Source: Micromonospora sp. KC606 | GTDB taxonomy: Bacteria; Actinomycetota; Actinomycetes; Mycobacteriales; Micromonosporaceae | DNA length: 64,000 nt | Direction: 5' to 3' | Assembly (NCBI RefSeq): GCF_004348675.1 | Contig: NZ_SMKN01000002.1 | Span: 44,623 to 108,622, forward strand | Shown here: positions 1-8,091 of the stretch, one piece after another | Numbering within the stretch: the stretch's first letter is position 1 | How the letters are laid out: each line of letters starts with the position of its first letter | Notes under the pieces: generated by a model | Seen by the model: the letters and a program-made list of their open reading frames with translations, nothing else | What the model was told of the DNA's origin: nothing | The model's database searches: none | Position numbers and translations under genes: made by a program

Positions 1-1
1 T

Positions 2-1084
2 ATCGCGCTGTGGGTCGACAGCGCGCTGGCAACGTTGACCGGCGTTGTGTCGCTGGTCGCGTTGGCTGTCTTCGTCTCACAGGTGGCGGACGGACGAGGC
101 ACTGTGGGCGATCTCGTGCTCGTGATCGCGGCACTGGCCGCGGTGCAGATGTCCGCGTCGGGTCTGGTCCGGCAGATAGCGACGCTCGGCGAGACCTTCA
201 TCATGTTCGGCCACTACGTCGACATCACTGCGGTCACCTGCGAGGCGCCGCGGTCCACCCCGCTGCCTGCTGTGCCGCCGCTGGAGCACGGCCTGGAGTT
301 TGACGACGTGTGGTTTCGGTACGCTCCCGGCCACGACTGGGTGCTGCGGGGTCTCACGCTGCGCGTGCCGCGCGGCTCCTCCCTGGCGCTGGTCGGCGAC
401 AACGGCGCTGGGAAATCCACAGTGGTCAAGTTGCTGTGCGGTTTCTACACACCGACCCGGGGTGTCATCAGGTGGGACGGCGTCGATATCACCACGGTCG
501 ACCCGGCCTCCCTGCGCGCGCGCATCGGAGCGACGTTCCAGGACTTCATGTCTTACGAGTTCTCCGCCCATGACAACATCGCCGTCGGCGACGTCAGCGC
601 ACTCGACGACCGCACGCGGGTGCGTGCGGCGGCAGCCACGGCCGACATGGACTCTGTACTCGGAGATCTTCCCAACGGGTACGACACGATGCTGACGCGG
701 GCCTTCAGCGATGGGGACGCACCCGGGGTCGGTGTGGTGCTGTCGGGTGGCCAGTGGCAGCGGCTGGCGCTCGCCCGGGCCGCGCTGCGCGAAGGCGCCG
801 ATGTGCTGATCCTCGACGAGCCGTCGTCGGGCCTCGACGTCGCCACCGAACATGAGATCAACCGGCGGCTGATGGCGCTGCGCCGTACCCACACCAGCCT
901 GCTGATCTCGCACCGCCTCAACACCGTGCGGGACGCCACCAGCATCGCGGTGCTGTCCGGCGGCCGCGTTCTCGAACAGGGTAGCCACGACGAGCTGATG
1001 GCATCGGGAGGGCGCTATGCCGAGTTGTTCCGTCTCCAGGCGTCCGGTTACGACGAGTCTGTCGCGACGCGGGCGGTGATGTGA
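2..1084 (+). CDS. ABC transporter, membrane and ATPase domains (5' end missing)
   Basis: This is the C-terminal part of a fused permease/ATPase exporter of the peptide or lantibiotic type. The frame is already open at the left edge, so the gene starts outside the window. The first ~85 codons are hydrophobic and match the end of a six-helix membrane domain. The nucleotide-binding domain follows: Walker A GDNGAGKST near nt 396-420, signature LSGGQ near 740-754, and Walker B LILDEP with the D-loop SGLD near 805-835. A switch histidine lies in LLISHR. It probably exports the small peptide encoded at 1941-2162 or a related product. Its stop overlaps the start of the regulator gene by 4 nt (GTGA), so the two are co-translated. 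Confidence 0.9.
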   Translation: MALWVDSALATLTGVVSLVALAVFVSQVADGRGTVGDLVLVIAALAAVQMSASGLVRQIATLGETFIMFGHYVDITAVTCEAPRSTPLPAVPPLEHGLEFDDVWFRYAPGHDWVLRGLTLRVPRGSSLALVGDNGAGKSTVVKLLCGFYTPTRGVIRWDGVDITTVDPASLRARIGATFQDFMSYEFSAHDNIAVGDVSALDDRTRVRAAAATADMDSVLGDLPNGYDTMLTRAFSDGDAPGVGVVLSGGQWQRLALARAALREGADVLILDEPSSGLDVATEHEINRRLMALRRTHTSLLISHRLNTVRDATSIAVLSGGRVLEQGSHDELMASGGRYAELFRLQASGYDESVATRAVM

Positions 1085-1857
1085 ACGTGAACACCCAGAC
1101 GTTGCTCCGGGTGTCGTTGCTGGGGCCGCTGGAAGTGACCGTCGGGGGCCAGCCCATGGCCATCGGCGGCTCGGGAAAGCGAGCGCTGCTGGCGACGCTC
1201 GCCCTCAATCTGGGCACGGTGGTCGGCGTCAGCCGGCTCATCCAGGTGATCTGGGACGATCGGCCACCGGCGACGGCCACGACGAAGCTACATGGCCACG
1301 TCTCCGCGTTACGGCAGAACCTTGTGCGGCTCGGTGGCCGGGAAGCCGTGAACGTGTTGCAGACCCGTCTACCGGGCTATGTGTTGTGCGCGCACCGTAC
1401 GTCGACCGACCTGGCGCGCTTCGACGAGTTGACGCGGCGCGGTGCCGACGTGCGCCTTCCGGAAGGGGCCCGGCAGCGCGTCGCGTCGCTCTCCGCGGCG
1501 CTGCGGCTGTGGCGGGGCGGTGCCTGCGTCGACGTCGGGTCCGCCGAGGTGGCGGTCGTGGCGGCGGCACTCGACGAGCGGAGGTGGCGAGCGATGGAGG
1601 ATCTCGCGGAGGCGCAGCTCGTGCTCGGCGACCACAACACCGTCATTGACGCGATGGCGCCTCTCGTACGCCAGTGGCCCTACCGGGAGCGAGCCTGGGA
1701 GCATCTCATAGAGGCGCACATGAGGCGCGGCGACATCGCGTCCGCCCTGGCCGCGCACGACCAGCTGTGCCAGCTCCTGGCCGCCGACCTCGGCGTCGCG
1801 CCTGGCCAGCGGATCGGCCGGCTCGTCAGCATGATTCGGGTGGGCAACGAGCGTTAG
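1081..1857 (+). CDS. SARP-family transcriptional regulator (HTH plus BTAD)
   Basis: A 258-residue activator of the Streptomyces antibiotic regulatory protein type. Residues ~10-100 form the OmpR-like winged helix, recognisable from VSLLGPLEVTVGG, GGSGKRALLATLAL and the helix ending in HVSALRQNL. Residues ~105-250 form the bacterial transcriptional activator domain, with LARFDELT and the ending LCQLLAADLGVAPGQRI. The length fits a minimal SARP with no ATPase or TPR extension. It starts at GTG 1081, overlapping the transporter stop. Its place between the exporter and the small peptide suggests it switches on this peptide cluster. The target sites are not proven. Confidence 0.88.
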   Translation: MNVNTQTLLRVSLLGPLEVTVGGQPMAIGGSGKRALLATLALNLGTVVGVSRLIQVIWDDRPPATATTKLHGHVSALRQNLVRLGGREAVNVLQTRLPGYVLCAHRTSTDLARFDELTRRGADVRLPEGARQRVASLSAALRLWRGGACVDVGSAEVAVVAAALDERRWRAMEDLAEAQLVLGDHNTVIDAMAPLVRQWPYRERAWEHLIEAHMRRGDIASALAAHDQLCQLLAADLGVAPGQRIGRLVSMIRVGNER

Positions 1858-1940
1858 CGCACCGTTAGTGGATCGGTAGCAGCCAATGACATCGTGGCCC
1901 TGTCGGACACCACCGGCCCACGAAGAAGGAGCGAAAACGG

Positions 1941-2162
1941 ATGGCGATCATCAGTAGGCTGGGCGACAAGCTGCTGGCCGCACTGCTGCCGAAGGCCACG
2001 GCATCCGCGTGCAACGTCTGTGTGCGCATCCGCGTCGGGTGCGGTGGTCCCTACTGTTACTACTACTACAATAAGGTGGTCGGGTCGCAGGTCCGCTGTT
2101 ATGCCAACACTGCGGACTACTGCGACGCGCCATACGTCAGCAGCACCCCCGGCTGCTGCTGA
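1941..2162 (+). CDS. Small cysteine-rich peptide, putative precursor of an exported peptide
   Basis: A 73-residue product with AAGGAG ideally placed upstream of ATG 1941. Residues 1-23 are an amphipathic, mildly basic leader ending in ATASA. The rest is rich in Cys and Tyr: cysteines at 24, 27, 34, 39, 53, 61, 72 and 73, a run of four Tyr at 40-43, and a C-terminal CC. Eight cysteines would allow four disulfides, or thioether links if a lanthionine-type enzyme lies outside the window. An exporter and regulator lie upstream, and a FtsX-type permease with ATPase downstream, as in peptide clusters with self-protection transporters. I do not recognise the family. A bacteriocin or RiPP precursor is inferred from size, leader shape and context. 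Confidence 0.72.
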   Translation: MAIISRLGDKLLAALLPKATASACNVCVRIRVGCGGPYCYYYYNKVVGSQVRCYANTADYCDAPYVSSTPGCC

Positions 2163-2177
2163 CCGTCGATCCACTAT

Positions 2178-2205
2178 CGCCGGCCGGACACCTGTCCGGC
2201 CGGCG
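2178..2205 (+). terminator. Perfect hairpin between peptide gene and permease
   Basis: A 13-bp perfect inverted repeat, CGCCGGCCGGACA paired with TGTCCGGCCGGCG. It has almost no loop and starts 15 nt after the peptide stop. No U-tract follows, as is common in actinomycetes. It could partly terminate transcription or protect the peptide mRNA, giving much more peptide than transporter message. Confidence 0.65.
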
Positions 2206-2210
2206 ACAGC

Positions 2211-5111
2211 ATGTTTGGAGGGCGCCGTGACCCCGGGCGTGGACGGATTGGTGACGTAGTGCTGGGGATGGCCCTGTCGCAGTGGCGGGTCCGGCTGCGC
2301 CGGTCATTGGCGCTGCTGTCGATGATCGCCGTCGCGGTGGCGGGATTCACGCTGCTCACCGGTGCCGCAGCGACCTCGCGTCTGGACACGGTAGGCACTG
2401 TCGCGGCCAACTACCGTCCCGTGTACGACCTGCTGGTGCGGCCCAAGGACGCCGTGCTGCCGCTGGAGCGGCAGCGCAACCTGGTCCAGTCGGGTCAGCT
2501 GGCCGGGATGCGCGGCGGGATCACCGTCGACCAGTGGCGGGAGATCCAGGCAGTGCGGGACGTGTCCGTGGCGGCGCCGGTCGCGGTGGTCGGGTACGTG
2601 ATGCGGACGGTGCCCGTGACGATCGACCTGTCGGACGTGCTCGACCCGACCGTGGAGCGCCAGGTGCTGCGGGTGCAGCCGACCTGGGTGACCGACGCGG
2701 GGCTGAGCCAGGTTCCGGACGGGCCGGCATATCTCTACGTGACGCGCAACCGGCTGGACGTGGTGCCGAACAGCGAACTGAGGAGCGGCGGGGGCCTGCC
2801 GCCGCCGGAGGAGGTCGACGCCGACGGCCAGCGGGTCAAGATCTGCCCGGCGACGGAGACGATCGGCGAGGACGACTGGCTGCAACCGACGGATCTGCGC
2901 GCCCGGTCGTCATTGACGTGCGTCGGCGGTGTGGGGTCGACGGATCGGGAGGGAAAGGCCATGCGTCCGGCCGTCACCCTGGTGTGGACGGTGCCGTTCC
3001 TGATGGCCGCGGTCGACCCGGACTCGGAGGCGGCGCTCGCGGGCCTGGACCGGGCAGTCACCTCGGGCCGGTACTTCACCTCCGCGGAACAGCCCACGTC
3101 GCATCGCCTGGAGGGGATGCCGTATCCCTACTCGATGCTGCCGATCCTGATCGCGGACCGGCCCCGGGTCGACACGACCCTCGACGTCGACGTGCGGCGG
3201 CTGGACCCGCGCTCGGTGGACCTGGTCCGCACCTCCTCGGACGACCAGCGCCTGCGCGCTGCCCTGGGCGGCGAGTCCGGCATGCCGGTCACCCAGCGGT
3301 CGATAGCAATCGAAAAGCCCTACCGGAGCATGGTCGACCGAATGCTGAACCCCGGAGAGCTGGGCGTCGAGTACGACCTGGCGACGGCGAACACCATGTG
3401 GCTGCACACGTTCTGGACCGTCGGGCCAGCGAACACGACGCAGGCCGGAGATGGGCTGCGCGCCGAGCCGGCGCCGTACGACCTGAAAATCTGGGGCAAG
3501 GGGGCCGACGACGGCGGTACGTCACGCTACGTCCCGAGGGAGCTCGCCGACACCAGCGTGCGCGACGGCGTCGCCGTCCATCGCAACCTCGCCCACGGGT
3601 ACCAGCTCAAGACCGGAGACGTCAACATGCCCGATGCCGCGCTGGGCGCGGTGGGCACCTTCGACCCGGCCAAGGTGTCGCTGGGCAGCGCGTTGTCGGC
3701 GGTGCCCATGGACACGTACTTCAACCCGGGCGCCGGCGGCGCCGACGAGGCGTCACGGCAGGCCCTGGGCGGCAAGCGACTGTCACCGAACGCGAATGTC
3801 ACCGGCCTGCTGAGCCAGCCACCGCTGATGCTCACCACCATGCAGGCCCTGCCGGCCATCTTCGACCCCGGCGCCTACTCCACCGAGCCCGCCTACCCCG
3901 AGTACCAGCTCAACACCGCCGCACCGATCAGCGTGGTGCGGGTGCGGCTCGCCGGCGACGTCGGCATCGATGCTGTCTCCCGGGAACGGGTACGCGTGAT
4001 CGCGGAGGAGATCGCACGCCGCACCGGCCTGCAGGTCGACATCACGCTGGGATCGTCACCCACCGCGGTGACGGTGCACTACCCCGCGGGCGACTACGGG
4101 CGGCCCGACCTCGCCCTGGCCGAACCGTGGGTGCAGAAGGGCGTCGCCGCCGTGCTCGTCCGCGCAGCCGACCGCAAGAGCGTGCTGCTGTCCATCCTGG
4201 TGCTCGCGGTGTGCGCGCTGGCGGTGCTCAACGCCAACACCGCCGCCATCCGCGCCAGACGCACCGAGCTGGGCGTCCTCGCCTGCCTCGGATGGCACCG
4301 AAGACAGCTCGCCCAACTGATGTTCACCGAGATCGCCGGCGTCGGCCTCGCCGCGGGCATCGCGGGCACCCTTTTCGCACTCGCGTTCGCGTTCGTCTTC
4401 GGGCTGAGCATCGCGTGGACCCACACACTGCTCGCCATCCCCGCGGCGGTGGCCCTTGCCCTGCTCGCCGGCGGCTGGCCAGTCTGGCGGGCCGCCCGAC
4501 CGGACCCCGGTCAGACCATCCGCCCCGCCGCGCTTGGCATCGCCGTGCGCCGGCGAGCCCCGCGCCGGGTGGCCACCCTTGCCCTGGCAAACCTCGCCCG
4601 CACACCGGGACGCACCCTGCTCGGCGCGATGAGCCTGACGATCGGCGTCGCCGCGCTGACCATGTTGCTGGCGATCACGTTCGCGTTCCGCGGGGCGGTC
4701 ACCGGCACCCTGCTCGGTGAGGTTGTCACCCTCCAAGCCCGTACCGTGGACCACATCGCCGTAGCGGTCACCATCGTGCTGGGCATCGTGTCCGTCGCGG
4801 ACGTGCTCTATCTCAACATTTCCGAACGCGCGGCGGAGTTCGCCCTTTTCGGCGCCGTCGGCTGGACCGACGCCGTCCTGCGCCGTCTGGTTGTCATCGA
4901 GGCCATCGCCGTGGGCGTCATCGGCGGTACGCTCGGCGCCGCCGCTGGCCTCGGCGCGGCGGCGGCCTTCGCCGGCGGAATCACCACCCCGATCGTCTGG
5001 TGCGCCGTGGCCGCCCTGCCGACCGGCGTCGCCGTCTCCGCCGTATCGGTGGTCGTGCCGGTCGCCATGCTCCGCCGACTGCCCACCGCCCAACTGCTCG
5101 CCGAGGGATAG
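2211..5111 (+). CDS. FtsX/MacB-type ABC transporter permease
   Basis: A 966-residue membrane protein with one N-terminal helix (about residues 20-48), a very long extracytoplasmic region to about residue 650, and then FtsX-type helix bundles. The bundle includes an ARRTELGVLACLGWHRRQ-like coupling element (near residue 695) and a second FtsX unit from about 805 to the end. Such permeases pair with a separate ATPase, encoded immediately downstream, and often give resistance to or release of membrane-active peptides. The start is uncertain: ATG 2211 gives the longest form. GTG 2259 and ATG 2268 are alternatives just before the first helix. A GGAGG at 2217-2221 also fits a 10-codon leader (GTG 2227) whose TAG overlaps GTG 2259. 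Confidence 0.88.
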   Translation: MFGGRRDPGRGRIGDVVLGMALSQWRVRLRRSLALLSMIAVAVAGFTLLTGAAATSRLDTVGTVAANYRPVYDLLVRPKDAVLPLERQRNLVQSGQLAGMRGGITVDQWREIQAVRDVSVAAPVAVVGYVMRTVPVTIDLSDVLDPTVERQVLRVQPTWVTDAGLSQVPDGPAYLYVTRNRLDVVPNSELRSGGGLPPPEEVDADGQRVKICPATETIGEDDWLQPTDLRARSSLTCVGGVGSTDREGKAMRPAVTLVWTVPFLMAAVDPDSEAALAGLDRAVTSGRYFTSAEQPTSHRLEGMPYPYSMLPILIADRPRVDTTLDVDVRRLDPRSVDLVRTSSDDQRLRAALGGESGMPVTQRSIAIEKPYRSMVDRMLNPGELGVEYDLATANTMWLHTFWTVGPANTTQAGDGLRAEPAPYDLKIWGKGADDGGTSRYVPRELADTSVRDGVAVHRNLAHGYQLKTGDVNMPDAALGAVGTFDPAKVSLGSALSAVPMDTYFNPGAGGADEASRQALGGKRLSPNANVTGLLSQPPLMLTTMQALPAIFDPGAYSTEPAYPEYQLNTAAPISVVRVRLAGDVGIDAVSRERVRVIAEEIARRTGLQVDITLGSSPTAVTVHYPAGDYGRPDLALAEPWVQKGVAAVLVRAADRKSVLLSILVLAVCALAVLNANTAAIRARRTELGVLACLGWHRRQLAQLMFTEIAGVGLAAGIAGTLFALAFAFVFGLSIAWTHTLLAIPAAVALALLAGGWPVWRAARPDPGQTIRPAALGIAVRRRAPRRVATLALANLARTPGRTLLGAMSLTIGVAALTMLLAITFAFRGAVTGTLLGEVVTLQARTVDHIAVAVTIVLGIVSVADVLYLNISERAAEFALFGAVGWTDAVLRRLVVIEAIAVGVIGGTLGAAAGLGAAAAFAGGITTPIVWCAVAALPTGVAVSAVSVVVPVAMLRRLPTAQLLAEG

Positions 5112-5119
5112 AAGACACG

Positions 5120-5800
5120 ATGGAGCAACCGCTGGTGTTTCTGAAGGGGGTGCGGAAGAGCTTCCCGCTGCCCGGCGGCGCGCCGCTGGTGGCCGTCAAC
5201 GACGTCGATCTTTCGCTCGACGCCGGCACCGCGGTCGCGTTGACGGGGCCGAGCGGGTCCGGCAAGTCCACGCTCCTGCATCTCATCGGCGCGATCGAGA
5301 AGTGCGACGAGGGCGTCATCGAGGTCGCCGGAGATCGAGTGACCGGCTTGTCCGGCCGGTCGCTGGCGGCGTACCGGCGGAGGATCGGGTTCGTGTTCCA
5401 ACGGTTCCACCTGCTACCCGCACTCACCGCGCTGGACAACGTCATGGCGCCGCTGATTCCGTTCCGCGTCGAGTTCGACAAGGCGGCCCGCGCACGTGAG
5501 CTGCTGGCGATGGTCGGGCTCGCGGACCGGGCCGCCGCCCTGCCGTCGCGGCTGTCCGGCGGGCAGCAACAGCGGGTGGCCATCGCCCGCGCGCTCATCA
5601 ACCAGCCGGTTCTGCTGCTGGCCGACGAGCCTACCGGCAGCCTCGACAGCCACACCGGCACAGACATCGTCGATCTTCTGCTTCGCCTGCGGGACGAGCA
5701 CGGCACCACCCTCATCATCGCCACCCACGACGCCGACATCGCCGCGCGCTGCGACCGCGCCGTCCACATGCGGGACGGGTGCCTCACCAGCCTCGACTGA
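5120..5800 (+). CDS. ABC transporter ATP-binding protein (LolD/MacB type)
   Basis: A 226-residue stand-alone ATPase. Walker A GPSGSGKST is near residue 45, the Q-loop is in FVFQRFHLLP, the signature LSGGQQQR near 145 and Walker B LLLADEPTGSLD near 167. The GSLD and ATHD ends are typical of the MacB/LolD/FtsE group that energises FtsX-like permeases. It starts 8 nt after the permease stop, so the two form one transporter. With the Cys-rich peptide next door it may serve immunity or export. No other gene follows in this operon. Confidence 0.92.
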   Translation: MEQPLVFLKGVRKSFPLPGGAPLVAVNDVDLSLDAGTAVALTGPSGSGKSTLLHLIGAIEKCDEGVIEVAGDRVTGLSGRSLAAYRRRIGFVFQRFHLLPALTALDNVMAPLIPFRVEFDKAARARELLAMVGLADRAAALPSRLSGGQQQRVAIARALINQPVLLLADEPTGSLDSHTGTDIVDLLLRLRDEHGTTLIIATHDADIAARCDRAVHMRDGCLTSLD

Positions 5801-6358
5801 GACTGGAGCCGCAAAGCCTCGTCGAACCCGCTCATCGCTACGCCGCCGCCCGGTTCCCCCGGGAGCAGGCTCGCCTCTGGGGCCGTCGGGCTAAGCCAGG
5901 CCGAGCACCGTGAGACGGTACGGTGATGTGACCGCTTCGATGGACCTGATGTCCCGTGCGTTCGGGCGCCGCGTCCGGCGGTTCGTGCCGGCACGGAGGC
6001 GGCGTTCGGGTGGCGGGTCGTGGCGGCGAGCACCAGCAGGCGGTTCGGTGGCTCGCGCCACGGGTCGGCACCATGGTCGTCAGCGGAAGTCCTCCTGTCA
6101 TGTCGTGCCGATGAGGCGGGACAGTTGGTGCTGCGGCGTTGATTTCGGCCACCCTGCGCACCACGCGTCGACCGGCCGCCCAGGTCGTGCACTGCGCCCG
6201 GCACGCCGAGCAGCGCCTGCAGCGGGTAGTGCGATACCTGGCCGGACGTACACTTGAGGTTCGACATCGAACCGCCGCCGCTCGGCTCATTGTCCAGATC
6301 GAAACGGGGACAGGTCGACAGCCGTGCCAGGTCTGGAGATAGGGGCAACAACTGCTCA
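5801..6358. other. Intergenic or decayed stretch, no supported gene
   Basis: About 560 bp between the peptide block and the convergent reductase gene. Open frames exist on both strands, but their products are Arg/Ser/Pro-rich or break often, as expected for non-coding high-GC DNA. I see no recognisable domain, tRNA or clear terminator. With the broken thioesterase just to the right, it looks like a recombination scar between two clusters. Confidence 0.5.
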
Positions 6359-7015
6359 CTACCGCTGGTAGGCGCCACGTTTGTCATGATCGAGATCAAT
6401 GTGAATGCTGACCCGTCCGCTGCGATGTTGGCGGGCGCTGATCTGGCGCAGCAGGACGGCGAGCGACTCCAGGTGTCGACTGCTGTCGATGCCACCAGCA
6501 TCCAGCGGTTCAAAGCCAAGGGCCTCCGCGAGGACGAAGACATCTCGCAAGGCCAAGCTGTGGTCGCTGGCCACGGGCAGCGAAACCGGTGGCCCCTGGG
6601 AGCGTGGACCCTGCTCGACTACCGCCGCCGAGACCGTGTTGAAGGCCTTGGCGACCCGCCAACCGGGTGCCGCCTCGGCGATCCTCTCACCTCCCGAACG
6701 ATCCGGCGGTGGGGAGGCGGCCCGCGTCATCGCCGGGTTCGTGACTTGCGTCATCGTCGGGTTGGTGACGTCTACGAGCGTGCGCCCTTCGCCGCGTTTT
6801 CCCAGCGGGCCACTCGCCATCGCGAGAGCGATAGGGAATGGCACCGCGAGGATGATCGCCGATGCCCAGTCGACGAGTTCGAACAGCTCCCGCTGATCCC
6901 TCGCCGCACCGCGACGGCTGCCGGCGCTGCACAGCTGCACGCCCAGATCGGCAGATCGCAGCCCGTGAGCCAGCGCGAGCCCCATTGGACCGGTTCCAAC
7001 GATCCCGACGTTCAT
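6359..7015 (-). CDS. F420-dependent NADP reductase-like protein
   Basis: A 218-residue Rossmann protein of the NADP oxidoreductase, coenzyme F420-dependent family (Fno/NpdG-like). The dinucleotide-binding motif GIVGTGPMG is at residues 3-11. ASAIILAVPFP follows where the family has its second nucleotide loop. The conserved WRVAKAFNT segment lies near residue 124, and the length is normal for the family. It would move hydride between NADPH and F420 or another deazaflavin/flavin partner in the cytosol. Its ATG overlaps the stop of the upstream thioesterase-like gene on the same strand (ATGA), which suggests they once formed an operon. The C-terminal ~20 residues are poorly family-like. Confidence 0.72.
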   Translation of the reverse strand: MNVGIVGTGPMGLALAHGLRSADLGVQLCSAGSRRGAARDQRELFELVDWASAIILAVPFPIALAMASGPLGKRGEGRTLVDVTNPTMTQVTNPAMTRAASPPPDRSGGERIAEAAPGWRVAKAFNTVSAAVVEQGPRSQGPPVSLPVASDHSLALRDVFVLAEALGFEPLDAGGIDSSRHLESLAVLLRQISARQHRSGRVSIHIDLDHDKRGAYQR

Positions 7016-7358
7016 GCCGGCGCCGCTGCGGAATGCCGTTCGAGCGCGTTCTTCGGCTCGCCGTGCAGCCAGGAGGGGTCAAAGTCGCCCGCGGTTCGGC
7101 GTGCACATACCACCGCCTGCCCGCCCCGGGCTAGCAGCTGTGGCGATCCCGGCTCTAAACGGACATAGTCGAACCCCGTAGTGGTGTGATTGCCAACCAT
7201 CTGGCGCAGCGTCATCCGAACCTCGATGCCGTCGAACGCCTTTGCTCGGCGTGGAACTCGGCCGGGCAGTCGACTGTCACCAGCGCCAGCCCCCTTCGCA
7301 GCGCGGCCAGCACAGCTGGCGCGTGGTCGGCGAGGAACCGCTCGTTCCCGTTGTGGTC
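7012..7358 (-). pseudogene. Hot-dog thioesterase remnant, enediyne TE-like, frameshifted and 5'-truncated
   Basis: Read on the minus strand, two frames join into one hot-dog-fold protein. The first frame (7358 to ~7245) gives RFLADHAPAVLAAL, then LVTVDCPAEFHAE. The second (~7244 to 7012) gives AFDGIEVRMTLRQM, then FDYVRLE, then LLARGGQAVVCARR. The order and spacing match my memory of enediyne thioesterases such as CalE7 (APSVLAEV, VDCEFFAE, AFDELSIRM, FDYIKL, LVARGRQRIAC). One lost G near 7244 explains the frame change. The N-terminal ~35 residues are missing, since a TAA at 7359-7361 closes the frame. A 67-codon ORF from ATG 7215 could still express the C-terminal half. A sequencing error at the frameshift is possible, but it would not restore the missing N-terminus. 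Confidence 0.6.
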
Positions 7359-8091
7359 TTAACCTCGACTTTTCCGGTGAAAACCTCTGGCACTATCGGC
7401 TCCCTTCAATGGGGGGTGCCGCAGTTGACCTCTGACATTTAGCACCGCTGCCGCGCTCCAGGCAAGGGGCTGAACGGCCGCAATAGCAGACCTGGCCCAC
7501 GTCTGCCGCTTCCAGTCCATCGGCGCGTCGTCGGGCAGGTTGCTGGAGTGGACAGCCTTCCCTAGCAGGGCATGTGACAGGCTCACGGCGGGCTGCGAAC
7601 GCGCCGTTATCGCCCAAACCGGGACCGCGACAAACCACTAGGGACCGCCAAATTCGGTCGTCGCGCGGCTTTTCGTGGCAGAGCTTTCTACCCCCTTGCG
7701 CTACACGCCGTGCTCGTGAAATAACGTCCAGAGTGGACGAGGTGGCGCGGCACGCCGGCCCCGCAGCGGACGGTTGCTGAGCAGGGGAGCGTCCTGGCCG
7801 CGTTCGGCCGACAGGCAACGGGGGTGATCAAGACAGCTGCACGCGACCATCGATTGACGCCTAGATGATCCTACTCCGTGACCTTACGGACGTTATCGGA
7901 AGGCAGTGGCAGGTGCGGAACGAGGTGGAGTTCTACACGAGCAGCACACGCCCCTTTGCAGGTCTATCTTCTTGGCGGATTTTGCGTTTACGGCGCCACC
8001 GCTGTCTTTCACTGAAGAAGACGCGATCCCAGCAGATTCTCCGTTTCCCCTCTGCGGACCAGTTGGCACTTGAGAAGATCTGGGGGCTTCG
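7359..8091. other. Region upstream of UnbV gene, no firm gene
   Basis: About 730 bp. The minus strand holds a 75-codon frame (7586-7359). It encodes an Ala/Trp-containing peptide starting MSLSHALLGKAVHSS that I cannot place. It ends at the TAA preceding the thioesterase remnant, so it may be debris of the same lost operon. The plus strand from about 7860 must hold the promoter of the UnbV-UnbU operon. I see no clear palindrome or terminator. Confidence 0.4.

Noticed and set aside
4056..5093. Long open frame on the minus strand opposite the FtsX permease
   Set aside because: The product is Gly/Asp/Arg/His-rich without any domain, a shadow of the GC-rich permease gene on the other strand.
5838..6359. 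Minus-strand 173-codon frame
   Set aside because: Composition (many Arg, Cys, Pro, Thr) and lack of a ribosome site point to non-coding DNA.
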